A stretch of 36,209 nt of DNA. It comes from an uncultured Coriobacteriaceae bacterium. GTDB lineage: Bacteria > Actinomycetota > Coriobacteriia > Coriobacteriales > Atopobiaceae. The stretch lies in assembly GCA_902801175.1 (NCBI GenBank), contig CADCHF010000023.1:1-36209 (forward strand), given 5' to 3'. Shown one piece after another: positions 7,002 to 14,847 of this stretch (position 1 is its first letter; each line of letters starts with the position of its first letter). A program made the translations under genes and the position numbers. The notes beneath the pieces are model-generated. The model did not search any database. It saw nothing but the letters and a program-made list of their open reading frames with translations, and was not told where the DNA came from.

Positions 7002-8246
7002 ATGACAAATCGAGTTTGTCTGGTTCACTATCACGAGATTGGCCTTAAGGGCAAAAATCGCGCGACCTTTGAGAACCAGCTGGTCACTAATTTGAAAAGG
7101 GCGCTCCGCGGGCAACGCGTGAGCGCCATTAAGCGTGTCTCCGGACACATTCTTGTCTCGTTTGAGGATGGGCAGGCAACCGATGAGCAGGCAAACCTCA
7201 TTGCGCAGGTGCCTGGCGTTGCGCGCGTGTCGCTGGCCTATCTCTGCGGTCTTGACGAGCGCCAGTACTGCGATGCCGCAGTAAGGGCCCTTGGCGAGGC
7301 CGGCAGCTTTGAGACCTTCAAGGTGCATGCCCGCCGCAGCTCGACTGCCTACGAGCTTCATACGCTTGACATCCACCGTTTGGTGGGTGGGGTGCTTTGC
7401 GAGGCCTTCCCAACAAAGAAGGTGCAGATGCACGACCCCGACGTGACGGTGTATGTCCTTGTGGTGCAGGGGAGCGTCTACGTGTACGCGGCTTCTCGCG
7501 TTGGCGTGGGCGGTCTTCCCGTTGGCACTGCAGGCAAGGTTGTGACCCTGCTATCCAGCGGCTTTGACTCGCCGGTGGCAACATGGATGGTCGGCAGGCG
7601 CGGTGCCACATGCGTCCCCGTGCACTTCTCAGGCCGTCCCATGACGTCCGACTCGAGCGAGTGGCTTTGCCAGGACATCGTTGAGGCACTTGCCCCGGCG
7701 GGAATCATTGGCAGGCTGTATGTGGTGCCCTTTGGCGAGTGCCAAAGAGACATATCGCTTGCCGTTCCACAGAGCCTGAGAATCATTACCTATCGCAGGA
7801 TGATGATTGCCGTGTCGGAGCGCATCGCAAGGCTCGAAGGAGCAAAGGCGCTGGTCACGGGCGAGTCGCTTGGACAGGTTGCCTCGCAGACGCTCGAGAA
7901 CATTGCCGCCGTCAACGAGATGGCCACGATGCCCATCCTGCGTCCGCTGATCGGCTCGGACAAGATGGAGATCATGCGCCGTGCCGAGCAAATTGGCACG
8001 CATGAGCTGAGCTCGCAGTCTGTTGAGGATTGCTGCACGCTCTTCATGCCGCGCCGTCCCGAGACCCATGCCCGCATGGATGCGGTGCACGAGGCTTGGG
8101 ACTCCTTTGATCACGATGCGATGATTGAGCAGCTCGTGGACCATGTCGAGTACGTGGACTATGACTTCTGCCCAAGCTACAAGCCGCCAAGGCAGATTCG
8201 CAGCTGGCATCGCGAGCTTGCACCGGCAGATTGGGAGCAGGAATAG
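7002..8246 (+). CDS. thiI: tRNA uridine 4-sulfurtransferase ThiI
   Basis: This 414-residue enzyme adenylates U8 of tRNA and inserts sulfur, and in many bacteria also feeds thiazole synthesis. An N-terminal ferredoxin-like plus THUMP region covers roughly residues 1-165. The PP-loop near residues 184-195 reads LLSSGFDSPVA, differing from the common SGGIDSP by Gly to Ser and Ile to Phe. The VEDCCTLFMP segment typical of ThiI follows later. The C-terminal rhodanese domain of the E. coli enzyme is absent, as in the Bacillus form, so another sulfur carrier is needed. It sits 3 bases after rpoZ and is probably cotranscribed with mihF-gmk-rpoZ. Confidence 0.92.
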   Translation: MTNRVCLVHYHEIGLKGKNRATFENQLVTNLKRALRGQRVSAIKRVSGHILVSFEDGQATDEQANLIAQVPGVARVSLAYLCGLDERQYCDAAVRALGEAGSFETFKVHARRSSTAYELHTLDIHRLVGGVLCEAFPTKKVQMHDPDVTVYVLVVQGSVYVYAASRVGVGGLPVGTAGKVVTLLSSGFDSPVATWMVGRRGATCVPVHFSGRPMTSDSSEWLCQDIVEALAPAGIIGRLYVVPFGECQRDISLAVPQSLRIITYRRMMIAVSERIARLEGAKALVTGESLGQVASQTLENIAAVNEMATMPILRPLIGSDKMEIMRRAEQIGTHELSSQSVEDCCTLFMPRRPETHARMDAVHEAWDSFDHDAMIEQLVDHVEYVDYDFCPSYKPPRQIRSWHRELAPADWEQE

Positions 8247-8290
8247 GCGCAGGTAAACGCCCTAATGCGCTGCGTGTAAGCCTGGTGCAA

Positions 8291-8312
8291 GCTGCGTGCG
8301 AGCTGCCTGCGA
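8291..8312 (+). repeat. Two tandem 11-bp repeats in the thiI-comEA gap
   Basis: GCTGCGTGCGA is followed directly by GCTGCCTGCGA, one mismatch. It lies 67 bases upstream of comEA. It could be a binding site for a regulator of the competence genes or chance, and no protein is known to bind it. Confidence 0.4.
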
Positions 8313-8344
8313 CGCAAATTGAGAAACCCAGATCTTCCGTAACT

Positions 8345-8374
8345 CATCACCCCCATCATGGTATGGGGGTGATG
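8345..8374 (+). promoter_or_regulatory. Perfect 12-bp hairpin ending 4 bases before comEA
   Basis: CATCACCCCCAT (8345-8356) and ATGGGGGTGATG (8363-8374) are exact reverse complements with a 6-base loop. The 3' arm contains GGGGGTGAT, the only ribosome-binding-like sequence before the comEA ATG at 8379, so folding would hide it. No T-run follows, which argues against a simple terminator for thiI. It may control comEA translation, or as DNA be an operator. Confidence 0.55.
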
Positions 8375-8378
8375 TTGT

Positions 8379-9083
8379 ATGGCACAAAGGAGATACAGGA
8401 GCCGCCGCGGGCAGAGTGTTGCCAGGCGTCTTGGCCTGTCAGGGGGAAGCGCGGGCTTGGGGGCGCTCGTAGCGCTCGCCTGCGTGCTTGGAGGGCTTGG
8501 CGTATGGCAGCAGGCAAAGGGAGAAGACTTTGTGGTGGAGCGGCAAGAAGAGGCAACTGTTGTCGAGCAAGCGGACGATGCCACAAATACAAAAGACGAG
8601 GCTGAGGTCGCACAAGAAGACACTCCCTCTTTCTGCGTGCACGTCGATGGCGCGGTTGGCTCTCCTGGCGTGGTGAGGCTCGAGGGAGATGACCTTAGGG
8701 TCTGTGATGCCATTGAAGCCGCTGGAGGGCTGAAGGAAGGCGCTGACACTGCGGGCGTAAATCTTGCAGAGCCTCTGACTGACGGCTCAAAGATCCATAT
8801 TCCCTATGAGGGCGAGCAGGCTGTGGGAGAACAGGACATTCCTGCTGGCCAGACGATGACCAGCGGCGCTACGGGCGATGGCGCAGCCACTATGCTCGTA
8901 AACATAAACACCGCTACGAGCGAGGAGCTGCAGGGCCTTCCAGGTGTCGGCGAGGCAACGGCTGAGGCAATTATCGAAGAGCGGACCGCAAACGGCCCAT
9001 TTGCCACCATAGAGGACCTCATGAGGGTCTCGGGCATAGGGGAGAAGAAGTTCGCAAAGCTTAGGTCGGGCATCTGTGTCTAG
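8379..9083 (+). CDS. comEA: ComEA-type competence DNA-binding protein
   Basis: This 234-residue protein is predicted to bind incoming double-stranded DNA at the cell surface. After a basic N-terminus, a hydrophobic segment at about residues 24-43 anchors it in the membrane. An acidic linker follows, then an SLBB domain (about 73-125, starting FCVHVDGAV), and finally a helix-hairpin-helix domain (about 172-234) with LVNINTATSEELQGLPGVG and VSGIGEKKF. This order is the standard ComEA architecture. The ATG is 4 bases after the long hairpin. The last 8 bases overlap comEC, so the two are coupled. Confidence 0.9.
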   Translation: MAQRRYRSRRGQSVARRLGLSGGSAGLGALVALACVLGGLGVWQQAKGEDFVVERQEEATVVEQADDATNTKDEAEVAQEDTPSFCVHVDGAVGSPGVVRLEGDDLRVCDAIEAAGGLKEGADTAGVNLAEPLTDGSKIHIPYEGEQAVGEQDIPAGQTMTSGATGDGAATMLVNINTATSEELQGLPGVGEATAEAIIEERTANGPFATIEDLMRVSGIGEKKFAKLRSGICV

Positions 9084-11466
9084 GGAAGGTGTTGAGAAGC
9101 CCACCCGACCGTCTGTCCCATTGGTGCTCTGGATGCTCTTTCTTGTTCTTGTGATTGAGCGCGTGACTCTCCTGAGCGCCTTTGAGGGCACGTGGGCTAT
9201 TCGGACAACAACGAGATGGTGCGCTGCCACGATTGCGATGTTTGCAGTGGGTGGCTCTACGGTGGCTCATAAGCGTCACAAGAAGCGTGTGGCAACGGTT
9301 CTGGTGACTGTCATCGTGGCGGCGCTTGCCGTTGTAGTTGCCAGCCTTGCGGGCCTTGCGCAGTCTAGGGCCGCATTGACACTCTCTACAAGCGCTGTGT
9401 CGCAATGGGAGCTGGTTACGGCATCCGACTGCACGGAGTCGAGCTTTGGGTATCGCTGTCTTGCCCATGTATGCAGCAGCAACGGCAATGCTCATATCGG
9501 CAACGTATGGCTGAGTGTTTCCGAGCTGGTGCCGCAGGGGAGCCGCCTTAGGTGTGTGGGGCGCTTCGACCAGCTTGAATGCGATGAGTACGGGGTTTCG
9601 AGCTGGCTGCAGGGGTCTTGTGGGAGCGTGCGTGCCGTGCGTATGATGAGCCGCGAGGGGCCGCATGGCCTACGAGCCGGGCTTTTGGGGCTCCGCGAAC
9701 AAGCGGTGTCCAACATAGGGGCCAACGGGAGTGAGACGAGAGCCCTTCTGGCCGGTTGTGTCTTTGGGTACCGCAGTGCTCTTGACTCCCTTGGGGTGAC
9801 GGATGAGTTTGCTGCATGTGGCATGGCCCATCTCATAGCTGTGTCTGGCATGCACCTTACGTTGCTCACGTATATGGTTGCGCAGGCACTAGAGGCGTTT
9901 GACCTCGGTGTGAGGCCTCGCATTGTGATTATTGTCGTGGTGAGCGGGCTCTATGTGTTGCTCTGCGGAGCTCCTGTTTCTGCGATTCGAGCTTGGCTTA
10001 TGAGCCTTGCAGCGTATGGTTCGATCTTGGTCTCAAGACGCAGCCATGCCCTGTCGGCAGTGGGCGTCATGGGGCTGGCCATGGCGCTCCTCGAACCACA
10101 TCTGTGCGGACAGCCGGGCTTTCTCCTGTCGGTGCTCTCGGTCGTGTCACTCTGCCTCTTTGCGCGATACCTTACATATGCCATTGAGGTGATGCTTCCC
10201 ATGCCCACGTTGCCGCGATGGCTTGCCAAGGCGCGCCGCACAGCTCTTAAGGCCTATCGTTCGGTTGTTGGGTCACTAGCCGCTTCAGTCGTTTGCCAAG
10301 TGGCCACGCTGCCCCTTGTGGCCCAGTCCTTTGGAAGGGTGTCGCTCATCGGACCCATATCAAACGTTGCCGTAGGCCCTCTCTTTTTACCGCTGATGTT
10401 GCTGGGCGGATGTGGCTGCCTTGCCAGCTTTGCTAGCGCCTCTTGCGCGATCTTGCTTGCGCCGGCAGATCTTGTTGGAAGGGCTGTGCTTGTCTTGACG
10501 CGCGTACTGGAGGAGCTGCCGTTTGCCAGTGTTGCCGTGCCATCCTTTCCCGCATGGCTATGCATATGCTGGCTGGCCGCCATGCTTGGGCTGCTGGTGT
10601 GGTGGCCAAGCATTAGGCGCGACAAGCTTGCTCGCGTGCTTGCCTGCATTGGGGTCGTGGCTGCGGCAACCCTTATACGATGGCGCTACCTGCAGCCTGC
10701 ACGCATCGTCGTGCTCGACGTGGGGCAAGGGGACGCAATACTTGTGCAGGACGGTCCCCACGCCATCTTGGTTGACGCCGGTCCAGATGATGCGGTCGCG
10801 CACGCGCTCTTTCGAAACCATGTGCTGCACCTGGACGCGCTTCTCGTGACGCATCTGCACGACGATCACTACGGGGGCATGAGCTCGCTCAAGGGTGGCG
10901 TCCGCTGCGAGCGCATGATCGTGGCTAAGGGCGTGGCCGGGGCCATGAGTCCAGAGATTAGAGAGAACTGCCAAGGTCTCACTGGGAAAGAGCCGGTTGA
11001 GATTGCCTATGGGGACAAGCTGCATGTTGGCCACTTTGTGCTAGAGATGATCTGGCCGCGCGAAGAGGTCGACGGCAGCGTGAACCCGCATTCAATAGAG
11101 CTTTTGGTGACCTATGACGAGTACGGCAAGTCGCTTGTTGCGCTCTTGACCGGCGATGCCGAACGTGACGAGACGGGAGCGTGCCTCGATGCCGGCGACG
11201 TAGGCGACATAGACTTGCTCAAAGTGGGGCACCATGGCTCAGAAGTCTCTCTCACGCAGGAGCAGGCGCTAGAGCTGAGGCCCGAGGTGTCCGTGGCGAG
11301 TGCGGGAGAGCATAATGAGTACGGGCATCCGTGCATGGAATGCGTGGAGATGCTCGAGCGTGCGGGGTCTGTCTTTCTCTGCACAAAGGACGTTGGGGAT
11401 GTGGAGGTGCGGCCAGGCATAAAGGGACCAGCCGTAAGCTGCGCTCGCCCAAAGACCAAAGGCTAA
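9076..11466 (+). CDS. comEC: ComEC/Rec2 competence channel protein
   Basis: This 796-residue integral membrane protein is predicted to form the channel that passes single-stranded DNA into the cytoplasm. Two or more N-terminal membrane segments and an OB-like extracellular region come first. The Competence domain (about 230-510) follows, with the MAHLIAVSGMHLTLL signature. A C-terminal metallo-beta-lactamase-like domain (about 550-790) holds LDVGQGDAILV, THLHDDHYGG, LLTGDAE and KVGHHGS. All metal-binding motifs are intact, so the nuclease-like domain may be active. The GTG start overlaps comEA. Pilus and ComFA genes are not in the window, so transformability is not proven. Confidence 0.93.
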   Translation: MSREGVEKPTRPSVPLVLWMLFLVLVIERVTLLSAFEGTWAIRTTTRWCAATIAMFAVGGSTVAHKRHKKRVATVLVTVIVAALAVVVASLAGLAQSRAALTLSTSAVSQWELVTASDCTESSFGYRCLAHVCSSNGNAHIGNVWLSVSELVPQGSRLRCVGRFDQLECDEYGVSSWLQGSCGSVRAVRMMSREGPHGLRAGLLGLREQAVSNIGANGSETRALLAGCVFGYRSALDSLGVTDEFAACGMAHLIAVSGMHLTLLTYMVAQALEAFDLGVRPRIVIIVVVSGLYVLLCGAPVSAIRAWLMSLAAYGSILVSRRSHALSAVGVMGLAMALLEPHLCGQPGFLLSVLSVVSLCLFARYLTYAIEVMLPMPTLPRWLAKARRTALKAYRSVVGSLAASVVCQVATLPLVAQSFGRVSLIGPISNVAVGPLFLPLMLLGGCGCLASFASASCAILLAPADLVGRAVLVLTRVLEELPFASVAVPSFPAWLCICWLAAMLGLLVWWPSIRRDKLARVLACIGVVAAATLIRWRYLQPARIVVLDVGQGDAILVQDGPHAILVDAGPDDAVAHALFRNHVLHLDALLVTHLHDDHYGGMSSLKGGVRCERMIVAKGVAGAMSPEIRENCQGLTGKEPVEIAYGDKLHVGHFVLEMIWPREEVDGSVNPHSIELLVTYDEYGKSLVALLTGDAERDETGACLDAGDVGDIDLLKVGHHGSEVSLTQEQALELRPEVSVASAGEHNEYGHPCMECVEMLERAGSVFLCTKDVGDVEVRPGIKGPAVSCARPKTKG

Positions 11467-11524
11467 CGTCGCTGCTTTTGTGGGCGTCTTGTGTCATAGT
11501 TTGTTCGTGCGGAAGGGAGCGCAG

Positions 11525-12496
11525 ATGGCAGCAGCGGGTAGCGGGCTTTTGCCGGCATATCTCATAGTGGGGACCGACGAGCTTAAGGCCAAGGAGCTTG
11601 TGCGACGGCTCAAGGGTCGCCTCGAGCCCGGGTTTGAGGCATTCAACCTGGACGAGCGCGTCGCAAACTCTGACATGGACGCGCAGGAGCTGCTCTCATC
11701 ACTCAACACGCTACCCTTTGGCTCGGGTTTTCGCCTGGTCATTGTCTCATCTGCCGACCATCTTCTCAAGCCGGTCTCAGAGGCGCTCATAACGTACCTG
11801 GGTGACCCCAACAGGGACTGCGTACTATGCCTTGTTGCCGAGAAGCTTGCCAAGACTACAAGGCTCTACAAGGCCATTGGCAAGCTTGGCAAGGGGTCTG
11901 TCATCGACTGCTCTCCCGCCAAGCGGTGGGACCTTCCAAAGCGCGTCATTAGAATGGCCGAGGTGCGCGGCATACGCATGAACGAGGCAGCCGCAAACGA
12001 GCTGGTTGCTCGCGTTGGCGAGTCAACTACCATGCTTGACCGTCAGGTTGGCACGTTGGCAGAGCTCTGCCGCAATGCCGGTGCAATCACAAGGCAGGAC
12101 GTTGAGCGCTACGTCACGCGAATCGCAGAGGTCAAGCCCTGGGACTTCTTGGATGCGGTCTGTGCTCGCGATGCCGCGCGTGCCATAGAGCTGTACCAGC
12201 TCATGACAGATCCTTCCGAGATCGCGCTCGTCTCCATGCTTGTGGGACGCATACGAGAGCTCATCTGCGCACAGTCGCTTGCCGCCCGTGGCCAGGGGTC
12301 GCTCTTGGCGGAGACGCTCGGCAAGCAGCAATGGCAGGTAAAGGGACACGCGCGCTGGGCATCGGGCTTTGGCAGGGGAGAGCTAGCACGGGCCCTTACG
12401 GCGTGCGAAAAGTGTGACATGTCCCTAAAGTCGGGCGGTGACCCAAGGACCGAGTTCACCGACCTCGTGCTGCATGTATGCGGTGCGGTGAGATAG
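11525..12496 (+). CDS. holA: DNA polymerase III delta subunit
   Basis: This 323-residue protein is the clamp-loader subunit that opens the sliding clamp. It starts with PAYLIVGTDELKAKELVRRL, the usual HolA N-terminus, continues with an AAA+-like fold lacking a working P-loop, and ends in a helical domain with LVSMLVGRIREL. I chose the ATG at 11525 because GAAGGGAG precedes it. A GTG at 11480 would add 15 residues without family support. HolA commonly follows comEC and precedes rpsT. Here the kdpE/kinase/kup block separates it from rpsT. It converges with kdpE, only 12 bases apart and without a visible terminator. Confidence 0.88.
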   Translation: MAAAGSGLLPAYLIVGTDELKAKELVRRLKGRLEPGFEAFNLDERVANSDMDAQELLSSLNTLPFGSGFRLVIVSSADHLLKPVSEALITYLGDPNRDCVLCLVAEKLAKTTRLYKAIGKLGKGSVIDCSPAKRWDLPKRVIRMAEVRGIRMNEAAANELVARVGESTTMLDRQVGTLAELCRNAGAITRQDVERYVTRIAEVKPWDFLDAVCARDAARAIELYQLMTDPSEIALVSMLVGRIRELICAQSLAARGQGSLLAETLGKQQWQVKGHARWASGFGRGELARALTACEKCDMSLKSGGDPRTEFTDLVLHVCGAVR

Positions 12497-12508
12497 CGTC
12501 TCTGCTGT

Positions 12509-13213
12509 CTACACGCGCACCATGCGATAGCCCACGCCAACATGAGTTTGGATATAGCGCGGACGAGACGGATTTGTCTCGATCTTTTTGCGCAGGGTTC
12601 CCATGAAGACGCGCAGCGAGGCGAGGTCGCCGTCCTGAGAGGTTCCCCAAACCTCGCGCAGGATGTACTGGTGGGTCAGCACGCGGTCCACGTTTTGGGC
12701 AAGCAGGCACAGCAGTTTGTACTCCATGGGAGTCAGGTGCAGCTCCTTGCCGTCGAGCGTGACCGTTGCCGCGGCGTAGTCAATGATGAGGCTGTCGTTA
12801 ACAAATTGAGACTCCTGCGGGGCCGTGTTCTCCGAGCGGTAGCTCAGATGACGTTCGGTCGTGCGGAGCCGTGCCAGCAGCTCGCCAACGGAGAAGGGCT
12901 TTGTGATGTAGTCGTCTGCCCCCGCATCGAGGGCCTCGATCTTGTCGGAGTCGTCGCTGCGTGCGCTCAGAACGATGATGGGCATGTTTGACCACGTGCG
13001 CACACGCTTGATTACCTCCACGCCGTCAATATCGGGAAGACCAAGGTCAAGCAGCATGATGTCAGGCGTTGTGGTGGCAGCGCACGCAATGGCTGCCTTG
13101 CCAGTGGTCGCGGCCGTGTGCTGGTAGCCCCTCGACTCGAGTGCCGTGGAGACGAGGTTGCGGACGGCAGGGTCGTCCTCAACAATGAGTACGGAGTAGC
13201 TCTTCTCAGCCAT
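12509..13213 (-). CDS. kdpE: KdpE-like OmpR-family response regulator
   Basis: This 234-residue regulator has a receiver domain (about 5-117) with acidic residues at 12-14, phospho-acceptor Asp56 in MLLDLGLPDIDG, Ser83 and Lys105 in TKPFS. A C-terminal winged-helix DNA-binding domain (about 130-232) contains LTPMEYKLLCLLA and VGYRMV. The sequence style fits KdpE, which controls high-affinity potassium uptake in response to KdpD. The ATG overlaps the end of the kinase by 8 bases. No kdpFABC genes lie in the window. The neighbour is kup, and the 11-bp direct repeats in front of kup are a plausible target. Confidence 0.88.
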   Translation of the reverse strand: MAEKSYSVLIVEDDPAVRNLVSTALESRGYQHTAATTGKAAIACAATTTPDIMLLDLGLPDIDGVEVIKRVRTWSNMPIIVLSARSDDSDKIEALDAGADDYITKPFSVGELLARLRTTERHLSYRSENTAPQESQFVNDSLIIDYAAATVTLDGKELHLTPMEYKLLCLLAQNVDRVLTHQYILREVWGTSQDGDLASLRVFMGTLRKKIETNPSRPRYIQTHVGVGYRMVRV

Positions 13214-14342
13214 TCGTTATGACCTCCTCGGCGGGTAGGGTAAACACGAATCGAGCGCCATGCGGCTCAACGTCCTCAACGTAGATGCGACCTCCGTGTG
13301 CGAGCACAATCGAGCGGCAGAGGGAAAGCCCCAGGCCCATGCTTCGACCCGAGTCTGCCGAGCTGCTCCGACCAGTATAGAAGAGGTCAAACACCTGGTC
13401 CTTATCCTCGTTGCCTACGCCAGGGCCGTTGTCTGATACCGACACAAAGACTTCATTGTCCACGAGGCCAGACTCAATCACAATGGTGGAGCCCTTTTGC
13501 GTGTGATCGATGGCATTGTTGACCAGGTTGACTATGACCTGCACGATGACCTGAGGATCCATACGGGCCAACAGGAGCTCTCCCGACGGCACAACCACGA
13601 TCCTGTGCTCTTTGGCATTGCGGCTAATATGGCGCATTGCCTCCTCAATGACGTCGTCCACAAGCTCGACCTCAACATGCAGCATGACGTCGCCGTCCTC
13701 TAGGCGCGTTACTGCCAAGAGGTTCTCGACGACCGTGCACAGCCAAGTTGCATCGTCGTAGATGTTTCCAAGGAGCTTCTTTCGCGCCTGCGGCGTGAGG
13801 GACACCTCGTCGTCGAGCAGGATGTCAGCGTTGCCACAAATTGATGTGAGGGGGGTCCGCAGGTCGTGTGATACCGAGCGAAGCAGGTTTGCGCGCAGCT
13901 GCTCGCGCTGGGCAACGAGCTGAGCCTCGGTCGATTGCCTCGAGCTCGTGCGCAACACGCTTACGAGGTAGCTCGTAACCAGCGCAAAGAGAGCCATTGC
14001 GGTGATGGTTGCCGCGTAGTCTGGGGCGTCGATCCTCAGCGAGAAGCGTGGGGCAATGAGAAAGTAGTTATAGCTGAGGATCGAGACAAACGAGGCCACA
14101 AGGCCATAGACTGGTCGCACGGTAAGGATGACGCAGAAGAGCACGCCGAGGACATAGATGATGACGACCGTTGCGTCGGAGAAGCCCGAATAGCCAAGGC
14201 CAACGGCAATGAGCGTGGACACGACCTGTGTTATTGCCGTTATCACAAGGTTGATGGCAACGCCCTCGCCCTGCGGGCGACTAACGAGCTTGCTCAAATA
14301 TGCTGGGACTAACGAGTGCCCACTACTGGGACCATCTGACAC
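13206..14342 (-). CDS. Short KdpD-like sensor histidine kinase
   Basis: About 378 residues. It has four closely spaced hydrophobic segments in the first 130 residues (the DUF4118 region of KdpD), then HisKA with the SVSHDLRTPLTS H-box (His159 in this numbering), and a catalytic domain with NLVNNAIDH, DNGPGVG and MGLGLSL. The long N-terminal KdpD sensor and universal-stress domains of full-length KdpD (about 900 residues in all) are missing, so the input must come through the membrane part or a partner. I prefer the GTG at 14342, which has GGAGG 5 bases upstream. A TTG at 14366 is also in frame, bounded by a stop 7 codons earlier, so the gene is short rather than truncated by a frameshift here. 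Confidence 0.82.
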   Translation of the reverse strand: MSDGPSSGHSLVPAYLSKLVSRPQGEGVAINLVITAITQVVSTLIAVGLGYSGFSDATVVIIYVLGVLFCVILTVRPVYGLVASFVSILSYNYFLIAPRFSLRIDAPDYAATITAMALFALVTSYLVSVLRTSSRQSTEAQLVAQREQLRANLLRSVSHDLRTPLTSICGNADILLDDEVSLTPQARKKLLGNIYDDATWLCTVVENLLAVTRLEDGDVMLHVEVELVDDVIEEAMRHISRNAKEHRIVVVPSGELLLARMDPQVIVQVIVNLVNNAIDHTQKGSTIVIESGLVDNEVFVSVSDNGPGVGNEDKDQVFDLFYTGRSSSADSGRSMGLGLSLCRSIVLAHGGRIYVEDVEPHGARFVFTLPAEEVITNG

Positions 14343-14389
14343 AGCATCCTCCACGTGCGCGGACAAGGCGTTTGGCCGCCCAGGTCACA

Positions 14390-14560
14390 TCAAACGATGC
14401 AGAGTATCGCACAAACCAACGCTGCAAACAGACATCCACCGGCGCAGGTCGCGGCAATGCCAAGGCTGGGAGAGACAAACATGAGGTCGGTGTCATCGTC
14501 TTTGTCAAAGGTGCCAACGCGTGTGACATGCGTTTCGCTCGGCTTGCCAAAGTCTTCCAT
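14390..14560 (-). CDS. Small single-span membrane protein next to the kinase
   Basis: A 56-residue ORF starts at an ATG preceded by AAAGAGGT. Its first half is polar and acidic (including DKDDDTD), and its second half, from about residue 30, is a single hydrophobic span rich in Ala, Cys, Leu and Val, ending two residues after the span. It reads in the same direction as the kinase and ends 47 bases before it. I do not recognise a family. By position it may be an accessory or sensory partner of the shortened kinase, but this is inference, and a non-coding reading cannot be excluded from sequence alone. Confidence 0.5.
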   Translation of the reverse strand: MEDFGKPSETHVTRVGTFDKDDDTDLMFVSPSLGIAATCAGGCLFAALVCAILCIV

Positions 14561-14615
14561 GAATACCTCTTTACCTGCGCAGACAAGTCGTTTTTGAAAG
14601 TAGACACCAAGACGT

Positions 14616-14744
14616 ATAAAGACGGCATAAAGATTGCTTGTCGCAGTTAAAGATGAGATAAACGTAGCAGTTCCAGACCTTGCCAACCTCGCTCGCGCGC
14701 CTAAAGGCGGCTTAAAGGTAGCATAAAGATGACATAAAGACAGG
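14616..14744. repeat. Eight 11-bp direct repeats in the divergent kup promoter region
   Basis: Units are at 14616, 14627, 14647, 14658, 14701, 14712, 14723 and 14734, each 11 bases. Examples are ATAAAGACGGC, ATAAAGATTGC, TTAAAGATGAG, TTAAAGGTAGC and ATAAAGATGAC. Their common core is a T-A-A-A-G block, with TAAAC in the fourth. They form runs of 2, 2 and 4 in exact head-to-tail register. Head-to-tail sites one helical turn apart are typical of dimers of OmpR/PhoB/KdpE regulators. They lie between the minus-strand small ORF/kinase/kdpE unit and kup, so they could control both. The bases 14745-14800 show no strong -10/-35 pair, which would fit an activator-dependent promoter. Confidence 0.7.
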
Positions 14745-14847
14745 TGCTCAAATTGTGCACTTGCTGCAGATGGCAACATTTATGTGATAGGTTCTCTCCT
14801 TGCGGCATCCGCTACAAGCGCGATGCATCTCCGCGGATTGGAGCAAG

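Noticed and set aside
14323..14628. 101-codon minus-strand frame overlapping the small membrane ORF and the kinase start
   Set aside because: It overlaps the 56-residue ORF and kinase start in another frame, has no clear ribosome-binding site and no domain.
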